The notes under the pieces were generated by a model. That model was not told the DNA's origin, did no database searches, and saw only the letters and a program-made list of their open reading frames with translations. Made by a program: the position numbers and the translations under genes. From NCBI GenBank assembly GCA_900768245.1, contig CAAGCE010000077.1:1-8886 (forward strand): 8,886 nucleotides of DNA, in the 5' to 3' direction. Shown here in pieces: positions 1 through 6,239 of this stretch (positions are counted from its first letter, which is position 1; the number at the start of each line of letters is the position of its first letter). The stretch comes from Oscillospiraceae bacterium. GTDB taxonomy: Bacteria > Bacillota > Clostridia > Oscillospirales > Ruminococcaceae.

Positions 1-1
1 A

Positions 2-88
2 AATATGGTATCGGAACGTGGGATAATTGAAGCCAATCGTAATGCGGTGCTGATATGGGGCAGAAATGAAGCCGAAAATGTGGTATGA
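2..88 (+). CDS. C-terminal tail of an unidentified upstream gene (partial)
   Basis: One + strand frame is open from the window edge to a TGA at 86-88, giving about 28 residues that end in GRNEAENVV. The other two + frames close within about 30 bases. The composition (acidic and hydrophobic residues mixed, no low complexity) is compatible with a real C-terminus, but the stretch is too short to recognise a family. It does not resemble the part of the large helicase expected on the left flank of the inserted element, so it gives no sign of the left boundary. It may equally be chance open frame. Confidence 0.3.
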   Translation, partial: NMVSERGIIEANRNAVLIWGRNEAENVV

Positions 89-102
89 ATTATGCCCCAT
101 AT
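53..102. repeat. 10-bp perfect inverted repeat
   Basis: ATATGGGGCA at 53-62 is matched exactly by TGCCCCATAT at 93-102, with a 30-base spacer. It overlaps the end of the upstream open frame and lies about 100 bp before the coiled-coil gene. No T-run follows the right arm, so it is not a classical intrinsic terminator. A protein-binding operator or a weak structured end are the options. Confidence 0.5.
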
Positions 103-198
103 TAACGCTGAGAACGTAATCAGTATCAATTTTCAAATATATTGGAGCTGATTATCAAAACTATAAAGTGGTATTAGCTTCAAAAGGGCAGGTGAAAT

Positions 199-930
199 AT
201 GAGGATCAGCGAGTTTTGTAAAAAATTCAATATTACTCATCAGGCAGTACATGACAAAATGAAAAATCATGCTGCCGAGCTGGAAGGGCATATCACTAAG
301 GACGAGAGAAATGTACTTAACCTTGATCCCTTTGCGGTGGAGCTTCTGAAACCCAAGCGTGCGACCTACAAGACTCTCGAAGAACGTAATTTGTATCTGG
401 AAAATATCTATAAAGAAACAGTTTCAGAGAATGAGCAGCTTTGGAAAGAACGTGATAAATTGGCTTCAAAAACAGCCGATTCCGATGCCGTTATTGAGTT
501 TATGAGCAAGCAGGTCAAGAAATATGCGGACGAAAATGCCAATCTAAAAAATCAAAATGCAGAGTATCAGAGTAAACTGTACGAAGCAAATAGGCTTAAG
601 AGACAGTATGAAACAAAATGCAGTGAGGAAAACGAAGCACACGAATCGGAAATTGCACGGTTGACTGCTGAGGTTGAAAAGCTGAAAGGGCAAATCAAGT
701 GTTCCAACGAAAAGAATAATGAACAGTGGAAAAAGCTGCAGGAAAACAGAGTGGAGATCTCTAACCTTAATATGGACGTTGCCAAGAGAGATGATGAGAT
801 AGTAATGCTTCGTAAAGAAATTGAGGTTCTGAAAACTAAACTTCAGAAATTTGAGGATAAGCAGTCTGCAAAACAGGACGCATCGAAACAGAACAGCACG
901 AAAAAGTCCTTATTCGGACGTAAAAAATAA
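199..930 (+). CDS. HTH plus long coiled-coil DNA-binding protein, plasmid-partition-like architecture
   Basis: The 243-aa protein has three parts. Residues 1-30 form a short MerR/XRE-like helix-turn-helix (ISEFCKKFNITHQAVHDKMK). Residues about 58-222 are a nearly unbroken charged coiled coil rich in E, K, N and Q. The tail (about 229-243) is basic and ends KKSLFGRKK. Known families with this layout include the single-protein Par of staphylococcal plasmid pSK1 (DUF536 group) and KfrA-like proteins, which bind their own promoter and help stabilise replicons. Identity here is by architecture only. The ATG at 199 is preceded by AGGTG at 190-194. It is the first gene of the visible mobilization block and is separated from mobC by a structured gap. 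A role in maintaining the excised circle, or as accessory oriT-binding protein, is inference. Confidence 0.75.
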   Translation: MRISEFCKKFNITHQAVHDKMKNHAAELEGHITKDERNVLNLDPFAVELLKPKRATYKTLEERNLYLENIYKETVSENEQLWKERDKLASKTADSDAVIEFMSKQVKKYADENANLKNQNAEYQSKLYEANRLKRQYETKCSEENEAHESEIARLTAEVEKLKGQIKCSNEKNNEQWKKLQENRVEISNLNMDVAKRDDEIVMLRKEIEVLKTKLQKFEDKQSAKQDASKQNSTKKSLFGRKK

Positions 931-956
931 CATATCTGCAAGGCTTGCAAATATGT
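930..956. repeat. 27-bp near-perfect palindrome overlapping the stop codon
   Basis: ACATATCTGCAAG (930-942) and CTTGCAAATATGT (944-956) are reverse complements with one mismatch around a single central G. The left arm starts on the last base of the preceding stop codon. There is no following T-run, so an intrinsic terminator is unlikely. The tight symmetry suggests a dimeric protein site, either an operator for the HTH/coiled-coil protein or part of the transfer origin. Confidence 0.7.
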
Positions 957-1124
957 GCAGGTCGCTTGCGGATAATGGAGAAATTTGCATGATTTTTACG
1001 AAAGGAGTGGCTGCTATGATTTAGCAAGCATAGAATTTGTGTACCTAAATTCGGTCGGCTTTCGCCGGTACAGACGGTATAGCCGATATATAAGCATATA
1101 CATACAAGACAGGTAGGTGATTTA
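931..1124 (+). other. Hairpin-rich gap before mobC, candidate origin of transfer (oriT)
   Basis: This 194-bp non-coding gap directly precedes mobC, the usual place for oriT in MobC/MOBP cassettes. It contains the palindrome at 930-956, TGCTA/TAGCA (1012-1016/1022-1026), CTATG/CATAG (1014-1018/1029-1033), GAATTT/AAATTC (1033-1038/1047-1052), TGTACC/GGTACA (1040-1045/1067-1072) and the compact hairpin CGGC-TTTC-GCCG (1056-1067). An AT-rich stretch lies at about 1085-1105. I do not recognise a published nic sequence, so the oriT call rests on position and structure only. Confidence 0.5.
1001..1024 (+). other. Two-codon minigene with a strong ribosome site
   Basis: AAAGGAG at 1001-1007 is followed after 8 bases by ATG ATT TAG (1016-1024), a complete Met-Ile-stop frame. 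The ribosome site is among the best in the window, yet no longer gene can start from it in this frame. It resembles in form the lambda bar minigenes (AUG-AUA-stop). It could instead be the remnant of a lost leader gene or a structural part of oriT. Confidence 0.4.
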
Positions 1125-1454
1125 ATGAACAGAAACATTGTAATGAAATTCCGTGCCACAGAAGAGGAAGCGGCTGACATCAGACGCAAGGCTTCCGCTG
1201 CCGGAATGAATGTCAGCAGATTTCTAAGGACTGCTGCTGTGAACAGTCAGGTGGTGCTTTACAACACAGCCGACATTTTCGGGTTTCGTTCCGATCTCAA
1301 GCGCATCGGGAACAACATCAACCAGATTGCAATGGTGGTGAACTCTAACAGGGCGGTTTATGGAAATGACATTCGGGATCTGAAAAAGCAGTTTTCGGAA
1401 TTGAGCGCAAAACTCAACGAGCATCTGAAACCACTTTCATACGAGGTGTTGTGA
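1125..1454 (+). CDS. mobC: MobC-family relaxosome accessory protein
   Basis: The 109-aa product starts with a short beta strand (NIVMKFRAT) followed by helices, the ribbon-helix-helix pattern of MobC. It carries the family hallmark RIGNNINQIA at residues 60-69 (established for the bacterial mobilization protein MobC family). Such proteins bind oriT, open the DNA near nic and recruit the relaxase. The ATG is preceded by AGGTAGGTGA (1111-1120). The gene ends TGA at 1452-1454, one base before the relaxase start codon, so the two are translationally coupled. Its size is normal for the family. The structured gap upstream is its likely DNA target. Confidence 0.9.
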   Translation: MNRNIVMKFRATEEEAADIRRKASAAGMNVSRFLRTAAVNSQVVLYNTADIFGFRSDLKRIGNNINQIAMVVNSNRAVYGNDIRDLKKQFSELSAKLNEHLKPLSYEVL

Positions 1455-1458
1455 TTTG
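1443..1458 (+). promoter_or_regulatory. Ribosome site and TTG start of the relaxase
   Basis: GAGGTG at 1443-1448, inside the end of mobC, sits 7 bases before TTG at 1456-1458. The mobC TGA is at 1452-1454. The residues immediately downstream already carry the conserved relaxase N-terminus, and no ATG precedes them in frame. This supports TTG as the true start and coupled translation. Confidence 0.75.
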
Positions 1459-3033
1459 GCTTATGTAAAACACAAGGCGATTCACACAACTCCGAAAGCC
1501 CATTTGAAGTACATTCTCAATCCCGATAAAAATGAAAAGATGAAATATGTTACAGGCATCTGCTGCGGCGATGATCTTGAAATGGCTTATGACAACTTCA
1601 AAGAAATTTTTGAAAAGTACAATGATGAAAAATTTGATGACTGTAATTCCTCAAAGAAAAGCGGAAAGCGTAATATCCGCATTCACTCATATACTCAATC
1701 TTTTGACAGCGCCGTTTCTCCCGAAGAAGCACATCGCATAGGTGTTGAATGGGCGAAAAAAGTGTTCGGTGAGAACAGACCGATAATCGTCAGTACCCAC
1801 AGCAATACAGATCATTGCCATAATCATATTGCTGTCTGTCCTTATGATCTTGACGGAATACGCTGGCACAGCAACAGAAAATCTTTGGAGTTTGTCAGAA
1901 AGCGTTCCGATGAAATTTGTCTGGAACACGGACTTGACATCATCAAAAATCCAAAGAGAAACAGCACTATCAGCTACAAGGAATGGGATTCCCGTAAAAA
2001 GAAATGCTCATGGAAGGTCAGAATGGCTGATAGCATAGACAAGCTTATCCACAGTGATGATGTTACGGACATTTATTCACTTGTTGAAAAAATGAAAGAG
2101 TACGGTTACACGTTTACCAATGAAAACAGACTTATTGCAAAACCGAGAGGCGTGAAATACGGCTGCTGCATTGCAAAGCTTGGATTCGGTTATTCTTATC
2201 AGATGCTTATGGAGAGAATAAATAACAAGCAGAATGAATTTGTCGGAAGAAAGATAAGTGCGTTTGTAGGTTTCCAGGTTGAGCTTGCCGTAAGCATTCG
2301 TGAAAAACAGCTTGATATTTACCGTACTCCCATGGTCCATTATCCAACTTATGCAGAGGTGAAGAGGTCTTTCGAGATCCTGAATTTTATTCACAGCAAT
2401 CATATTCATTCTCTTGATGATATGAAGTCATGTCTTGCGGCGGCAAACAGAAAAGAGGATATTGCTTTACACAGATATTGCAAGTGTGCCGAGAAAAAGG
2501 AGCAGCTGAAAACGCTGAATTATCTTGGAGATGAATATGCTTGCCTGCTCAAAACCGAAAACAGAGATGAAGCTCAGCAGAAGCGGTTGGAGGAGCTTCA
2601 TTGGAAGCTTGTCGAAAGCGGCGGTATCGGTGGTTGGAATACTCACGAAGATAACTGGCTGCCGAAGCTGAAAGAAAAACTCAAAAATGATCTGAAAGAG
2701 CTTGACAGCCTTGGTGCTGAACTGGGCAGGACTTCAGCCGAACGTACAAAAGCGGAAGCGGCATATGAGTATTTGCAGGATTTTCTCAAATCCGATTATG
2801 ATAGGATCAGAGAGCAGGAAAATCTCCGCATGCAGATAGAAAAATATCATGAGGGATTGGAGCTTCAGGAGGACGGCACATACAAGTCCGAACCAGAACC
2901 CACGGCGGAAAGAAATGCTGAGCTTGCGCATATCGCTATGCGTGATGAACAGCGCAGGAAATATGAGCAGAGGATAAGAGATGAACAGATGAGAAGAGAA
3001 AAAAGCCGCAGATACAATGATTTTGAACGTTGA
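1456..3033 (+). CDS. MOBP-type relaxase/mobilization nuclease
   Basis: The 525-aa protein has the relaxase fold in about residues 1-170. It has an N-terminal tyrosine candidate Y19 (HLKYILNPDK) for strand cleavage, then IRIHSYTQSFD around 75-84, then the metal-binding histidine cluster THSNTDHCHNHIAV with H115, H120, H122 and H124. This is the motif III layout of PF03432-type relaxases, which nick oriT and stay covalently bound to the 5' end during transfer. The middle region (about 175-260) has the YGYTFTNENRLIAKPRG block often seen in Clostridia relaxases. The last ~125 residues are charged and predicted helical or coiled. No helicase or primase domain is present, and no coupling protein or secretion genes are nearby. 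Transfer therefore probably depends on a co-resident conjugative element. It starts with TTG, coupled to mobC. Confidence 0.9.
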   Translation: MAYVKHKAIHTTPKAHLKYILNPDKNEKMKYVTGICCGDDLEMAYDNFKEIFEKYNDEKFDDCNSSKKSGKRNIRIHSYTQSFDSAVSPEEAHRIGVEWAKKVFGENRPIIVSTHSNTDHCHNHIAVCPYDLDGIRWHSNRKSLEFVRKRSDEICLEHGLDIIKNPKRNSTISYKEWDSRKKKCSWKVRMADSIDKLIHSDDVTDIYSLVEKMKEYGYTFTNENRLIAKPRGVKYGCCIAKLGFGYSYQMLMERINNKQNEFVGRKISAFVGFQVELAVSIREKQLDIYRTPMVHYPTYAEVKRSFEILNFIHSNHIHSLDDMKSCLAAANRKEDIALHRYCKCAEKKEQLKTLNYLGDEYACLLKTENRDEAQQKRLEELHWKLVESGGIGGWNTHEDNWLPKLKEKLKNDLKELDSLGAELGRTSAERTKAEAAYEYLQDFLKSDYDRIREQENLRMQIEKYHEGLELQEDGTYKSEPEPTAERNAELAHIAMRDEQRRKYEQRIRDEQMRREKSRRYNDFER

Positions 3034-3091
3034 CCGCAGGCTTTTACCAAACTAAAGGCTATTCCATTATATGAACGAAAGAAAATTGAAA

Positions 3092-3107
3092 GGAGCATTT
3101 GCTTATG
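3092..3107 (+). promoter_or_regulatory. Ribosome site deciding the TnpW-like start
   Basis: AAAGGAG at 3089-3095 lies 9 bases before ATG at 3105 but only 3 bases before an in-frame TTG at 3099. The ATG is therefore the better start, giving 58 rather than 60 residues. Confidence 0.7.
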
Positions 3108-3281
3108 AAAGAAAGAATAATCGAACGTACCGTTAACGGTATCAAGGTCACTTCTCACATTCCCGAAAATGTGAGCGAGAGTTTCAAGCAGAATAAGATC
3201 AATCAGATATATGATATTCTTGTTGCCGCCGATAAAAGAATTGATAAAGCGGACAAGCCCAAATCTGAAAAAACAGCATAA
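3105..3281 (+). CDS. tnpW: Small TnpW-like transposon-encoded protein
   Basis: The 58-aa protein begins KERIIERTVNGIKVTSHI, continues with PENVSESFKQNKINQIYDIL and ends in a lysine-rich tail. This matches the usual TnpW layout: a short beta pair around G-x-x-x-x-V-x-x-x-F/I, then a helix of the form S-E-x-x-x-E-x-x-x-x-K-I-x-x-L. TnpW is known as a small gene next to the mobilization gene tnpZ in Tn4451-type elements, and its function is not established. Here it lies 71 bp after the relaxase and just before the recombinase promoter, the same neighbourhood. The assignment is by pattern and position, so similarity could be superficial. Confidence 0.65.
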   Translation: MKERIIERTVNGIKVTSHIPENVSESFKQNKINQIYDILVAADKRIDKADKPKSEKTA

Positions 3282-3286
3282 TTAAA

Positions 3287-3374
3287 TTTGTAAATACCGC
3301 TTTAAAGTGTTGAAATTCAGAGGCGGATATGTTATAATGATTATAACGTAAAATCGCCTCTGAAAATTTACAAA
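3287..3374. repeat. Three nested inverted repeats around the recombinase promoter
   Basis: Outer arms: TTTGTAAAT (3287-3295) and ATTTACAAA (3366-3374). Middle arms: TTCAGAGGCG (3316-3325) and CGCCTCTGAA (3355-3364). Inner arms: GTTATAAT (3331-3338) and ATTATAAC (3340-3347) around one G. All arms pair perfectly. The middle and inner repeats share nearly the same centre (3340 and 3339), while the outer one is offset (3330.5). The middle pair spans 49 bp. Confidence 0.85.
3310..3338 (+). promoter_or_regulatory. Consensus sigma-A promoter of the serine recombinase
   Basis: TTGAAA at 3310-3315, a 17-base spacer, and a perfect TATAAT at 3333-3338 lie upstream of the recombinase. Transcription would start near 3345. 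The -10 box forms the left arm of the inner palindrome, and the left arm of the middle repeat fills the spacer, so a bound repressor would block polymerase directly. This gives the recombinase its own transcription unit, separate from the mobilization operon. Confidence 0.8.
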
Positions 3375-3395
3375 CTATTTCGGAGGTAATTTATT

Positions 3396-4934
3396 ATGAA
3401 TAAGTATATAGCAATCTATGTTCGCCGTTCCGTCAGCGACAAGGAAAAGGGCAATAACTCACTTTCCATTCCTGCTCAGATAGCGGACTGTATCAAATTC
3501 GTAGGGGAGGATGCTTTTTACAAGGTTTACGAGGAAGATGGAAAATCGGGCAAGGACATTAAGCACAGACCTGCTTTTATGCGTATGTTCGAGGATTGCC
3601 GAGATGGACTTGTTTCAAAAATTGTCGTGAAAAAATACGACCGTTTCAGCCGTAATATGCGAGAATATCTGAACATCACCGATGAGCTTGACAAGCTGGG
3701 AGTAAGCGTTGTTTCCCTTTGCGAGCCGTTCAATACGGACACCAAAGAGGGCAGAATGATGAGAAACAATCTTCTGAATTTTGCTGAGTTTGAGCGTGAA
3801 GCGATAGCGGCGAGAGTAAAGGATTCCTATGATACGAAAGCACAGGAAACAGGCTTTTATCAGGGTGGTGTGGTATATTTCGGCTATCAGAGTTCACGGC
3901 AGACCATAAACGGAAAGACAGGTTCCGTACTTGTTCCTTACGATTCCGCTGTTACCGTCAGGGCGATGTATGACGTTTATGCAAATCCCGAAGCATCGCT
4001 CCGTGATGTGATAATGTACATAAACGAAAATCATCTTCCGATGGAAGCTCCCCACGGAGACGGTACTGTCACAAGAGGTTTTGATGCCTGCAACATTGCC
4101 GCTGTCCTGAAAAATCCGCTTTATGTAAGGGCGGACAAGAATGTGTATGAATATCTGCTGAAAAACAACTACCGCATTATAGATGATGTGGACGCATTTG
4201 ACGGAAAGCACGGTTTATTCTGGCACAATTACAGAAGCAAGACCGACAGATATGTTAAGGTTGGCTATCACGAGGGACTTGTTGATGCCGATGTTTGGCT
4301 TACGGTGCAGGACAAATTCTCGCATCATCAGATACCGATAAGAAAAGGCAAGGTTCTCCGATCATGGCTGTCGGGTCTGCTCAGTTGCGGACACTGCGAC
4401 CATGCGGTAAAGGTGGATTATACATACAATCCAAAATCGGGCAGCAGTTGGCGGTATTTTACCTGCAGCGGATATAACAGCGTTCGTGGGTGTAAATCTT
4501 CGGGTATCAAGATGAATGTCAATCAGGTCGAAGAGCTGGTGTACAGCGATATGAAAGAGCATCTTGAGGCTTTTGAGATAGCAAGGAAAGTCGATAAAAA
4601 GCCCTCAACCGAGGTTGAGAAGATACACTTAGAGATACTGAAAATCGAAGCGGAGACTTCAAAGCTTATGGAAAAGCTTGCCGATGCAGATGAAGTCCTT
4701 TTCAGATATATTCAGGATAGAATAGGTAAGCTCCACAGCACGAAAAATGAGCTTGAAAAAAAGCTGATGCTTGTTGACAGGCGTGTTAAGAAAATTGATA
4801 CGAAGCCTCTTCTTGATCCGCTCAACAGGTGGGATACGCTTACTGTTGAGGAGAAAAACAATCTTGCCCGAATGATGATCGAGAAGATATACATATCGAC
4901 AGAAAAGGGTGTAGATATACACTATTATTTTTAA
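3396..4934 (+). CDS. Large serine recombinase (site-specific integrase/transposase)
   Basis: The 512-aa protein has the resolvase catalytic domain in residues 1-145: YVRRS with likely nucleophile S12, KKYDRFSRN with R83 and R86, and the long E helix from about 128 (NFAEFEREAIAARVK). A recombinase domain follows (about 150-310), then a zinc ribbon with C331, C334, C357 and C366, a coiled coil at about 405-465, and the closing segment LNRWDTLTVEEKNNLARMMI. This is the full layout of large serine recombinases such as TnpX, which excise and insert elements through a 2-bp staggered core. The length is at the short end of the family. The ATG is preceded by CGGAGGT (3381-3387). All catalytic and zinc residues seem present, so it is probably active. 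It lies at the right end of the mobilization block and its stop is 21 bp from an interrupted foreign gene. Confidence 0.95.
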   Translation: MNKYIAIYVRRSVSDKEKGNNSLSIPAQIADCIKFVGEDAFYKVYEEDGKSGKDIKHRPAFMRMFEDCRDGLVSKIVVKKYDRFSRNMREYLNITDELDKLGVSVVSLCEPFNTDTKEGRMMRNNLLNFAEFEREAIAARVKDSYDTKAQETGFYQGGVVYFGYQSSRQTINGKTGSVLVPYDSAVTVRAMYDVYANPEASLRDVIMYINENHLPMEAPHGDGTVTRGFDACNIAAVLKNPLYVRADKNVYEYLLKNNYRIIDDVDAFDGKHGLFWHNYRSKTDRYVKVGYHEGLVDADVWLTVQDKFSHHQIPIRKGKVLRSWLSGLLSCGHCDHAVKVDYTYNPKSGSSWRYFTCSGYNSVRGCKSSGIKMNVNQVEELVYSDMKEHLEAFEIARKVDKKPSTEVEKIHLEILKIEAETSKLMEKLADADEVLFRYIQDRIGKLHSTKNELEKKLMLVDRRVKKIDTKPLLDPLNRWDTLTVEEKNNLARMMIEKIYISTEKGVDIHYYF

Positions 4935-4964
4935 GATTTTTTAGGCTCTCTTGTTTTGCTGGGC
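4935..4964. other. Inferred right attachment junction of the element
   Basis: The 30 bases between the recombinase TAA and the codons for the conserved helicase residues must contain the element-target junction if the insertion reading is correct. Candidate 2-bp cores include the G-run at 4961-4963 (GCTGGGCAAT). The helicase frame reads straight back to the recombinase stop (DFLGSLVL before LGNP), but these residues do not resemble the alanine-rich segment normally preceding GNPLI. That places the junction close to 4956-4964. No precise crossover can be fixed without the left end. Confidence 0.45.
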
Positions 4965-6050
4965 AATCCCTTGATAAAGGAAGAAATGCAGCTTCAGACG
5001 CAGATCAAAGAATTGAAATCCGAGAAATCACGCTATTCTGAAAAGATATATGAGTTGCAGGATAACATAAGGGTAAAGATCCCGGCATCAATTCAAGCAG
5101 CAGAACTTCATATCAAGCACAATAAGGTTGATTTTGAAAATGCCAATTCTCAGGCAAAGGTATTGAATGAGGATGGCAAGGAAGTTTATCCTATAAAGAT
5201 AGGGGAGAAGGTGTATAACGACCGATCAAAGGGTGGTGAAGCACTTCGGACGGCTATCGGTAGTAATATCGGAAGGCTTGCAGAAGGAAAGACCGTTCAG
5301 ATCGGTGAGTATCGTGGAATGAAGTTGTCATTGCTTTTCGATACAATGACAAGGGTTACAAAGGCTTGCCTTGAGGGAGAAAAGCATCACTATTGCGACC
5401 TTAACCCCGAAACCACCGCAGGAAACCTTATCCGTCTTGATAACTGTGTTAATAATATTGATAAGGATATAAAGCAGTCGCAGGAAAAGGTTGATACTAT
5501 GAAAGCAGAGCTGGAGCAGATGAAAATTGATGTGGAAGCTCCGTTCCCGAAGGCTGACGAGCTGTTAAAGGCAGAAACAAGGCTTGAGGAGGTACATGAG
5601 GAGCTTACAAAGTTTGAACTTACTGATGATAGTATGAACAAGGAGATATATGAGCGTTTTACTGAAAGCTTTCCTGATATAATGTTTGGAAAGCGTGAAG
5701 CTATGGTGCTTGAAGCGGGAGAGGGTTGGGATACTCTTTCCGTAGAGCTGCACGGAGATGTTTTGTCTATGGCTCACAGCCACGAGCAGAACGGAGATCT
5801 GATGTATGATCCGCTTATTTGCTTTAAGGTGGACTACGATAATGAAAAGGTCATTCCGATAAGCTATGAGAACAGTGGCAGGGGCATTTATGAAACCTAT
5901 GATGCAGATGCAAAACCTACACCTGAATCAGTGCAGAAAATGGGAAGTGTACTCAATTTTACCGATACCTGGCTTGATAACATTGAAAAGCAGGGATATG
6001 AGCTGTTTATATTCGATAAGGGCAGGGTAACAGACAATATTTCTTTGTAA
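4956..6050 (+). pseudogene. 3' fragment of a large conjugative-element SNF2 helicase/methylase-type gene
   Basis: The 364-residue frame starts at the block GNPLIKEEMQLQTQIKEL, a coiled coil (about 10-60), then IGEYRGMKLSLLFDT (about 117-130) and NLIRLDNCVNNI (157-168), a second coiled coil with KAELEQMKIDVEAPFP (183-198), and a C-terminal domain (about 228-350) with LHGDVLSMAHSHEQNGDL and a terminal FTDTWLDNIEKQGYE. From knowledge of the family, the first part is the extreme C-terminus of the >2000-aa helicase/methylase proteins of Tn1549-like conjugative elements. The last domain resembles DUF6908-type modules. There is no ribosome site before TTG 4956, so the start is nominal. The helicase motor domains are absent and should lie beyond the other end of the inserted element. 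An internal ATG (4986) could in principle start a short product. Confidence 0.8.
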
Positions 6051-6062
6051 GTTATTCATATA

Positions 6063-6104
6063 AGCAAAAAGCCACCCGTACACAGTTACAGATGGCTTTT
6101 TGCT
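6063..6104 (+). terminator. Strong intrinsic terminator after the helicase fragment
   Basis: AGCAAAAAGCCA (6063-6074) pairs perfectly over 12 bp with TGGCTTTTTGCT (6093-6104), and the right arm itself holds five T residues, followed by TGTTGTTTTTG. The A-run in the left arm makes it usable from both directions. It also lies beyond the 3' end of the convergent XRE gene. Confidence 0.85.
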
Positions 6105-6123
6105 GTTGTTTTTGAAAAAAAGC

Positions 6124-6152
6124 TTGAAATAGTATCCCAAAAAGTGTATAAT
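6124..6152 (+). promoter_or_regulatory. Consensus sigma-A promoter facing the XRE gene
   Basis: TTGAAA (6124-6129), a 17-base spacer and TATAAT (6147-6152) form a near-ideal promoter 20 bp after the terminator. Transcription would begin near 6159 and run antisense into the XRE-family gene. The only + strand frame immediately ahead is 15 codons long. Confidence 0.7.
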
Positions 6153-6161
6153 TAAAAAAGA

Positions 6162-6221
6162 ATCAGAGCATTGCTGCTTAGGTACAATAAATGTTAAAAA
6201 AATATATGGTGTATCAGAGCA
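6162..6221. repeat. Direct repeat ATCAGAGCA, two copies
   Basis: ATCAGAGCA occurs at 6162-6170 and 6213-6221, 51 bp apart start to start, both downstream of the promoter at 6124-6152. The spacing is close to five helical turns, compatible with co-operative binding. With only 9 bp per copy, chance cannot be excluded. Confidence 0.35.
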
Positions 6222-6238
6222 GTTTTAATTATATATAA
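6191..6238 (+). CDS. Possible 15-residue peptide ORF
   Basis: ATG at 6191 opens a 15-codon frame (MLKKYMVYQSSFNYI) ending in TAA at 6236-6238, just before the end of the opposing XRE gene. A weak ribosome site, AGGT at 6180-6183, lies 7 bases upstream, and the consensus promoter at 6124-6152 would transcribe it. The sequence is basic at the N-terminus and aromatic-rich, with no cysteine or export signal. In such AT-rich DNA a frame this short can arise by chance. The promoter and ribosome site are the only reasons to list it. Confidence 0.2.
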   Translation: MLKKYMVYQSSFNYI

Positions 6239-6239
6239 A

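Larger units (their letters stand above)
199..4955 (+). mobile_element. Right-hand part of a mobilizable element (mobC, relaxase, TnpW-like, serine recombinase)
   Basis: All genes from the coiled-coil protein to the recombinase run in one direction and form a mobilization-plus-recombination module like that of Tn4451-type mobilizable transposons. The right edge is inferred to fall between 4934 (recombinase stop) and about 4970, because conserved helicase sequence resumes there without its N-terminal part. The left edge is unknown and probably lies upstream of the window. The start coordinate given is only that of the first complete gene. Confidence 0.7.

Noticed and set aside
1..198. Left end of the mobilizable element next to the 5' helicase part
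   Set aside because: The open frame at 2-88 does not resemble the expected helicase region before GNPLI, so the left boundary is probably outside the window.
2077..2409. Open frame of 110 codons on the - strand inside the relaxase gene
   Set aside because: It is fully antisense to a well-supported relaxase, has no recognisable domain and has irregular composition, so it is a shadow frame.
3099..3104. TTG at 3099 as start of the TnpW-like gene
   Set aside because: It is only 3 bases from the AAAGGAG ribosome site, while the ATG at 3105 has normal spacing.
3034..3104. Terminator between the relaxase and TnpW-like genes
   Set aside because: The AGGCTTT and AAAGGCT strings look paired but are not reverse complements, and no stable stem followed by a T-run was found.
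3331..3347. Bidirectional promoter from the palindromic TATAAT
   Set aside because: The reverse strand also has TATAAT, but there is no convincing -35 box at proper spacing and no leftward gene.
3894..4211. Open frame of 105 codons on the - strand inside the recombinase gene
   Set aside because: The + strand protein is clearly conserved here, and the antisense translation shows no family features.
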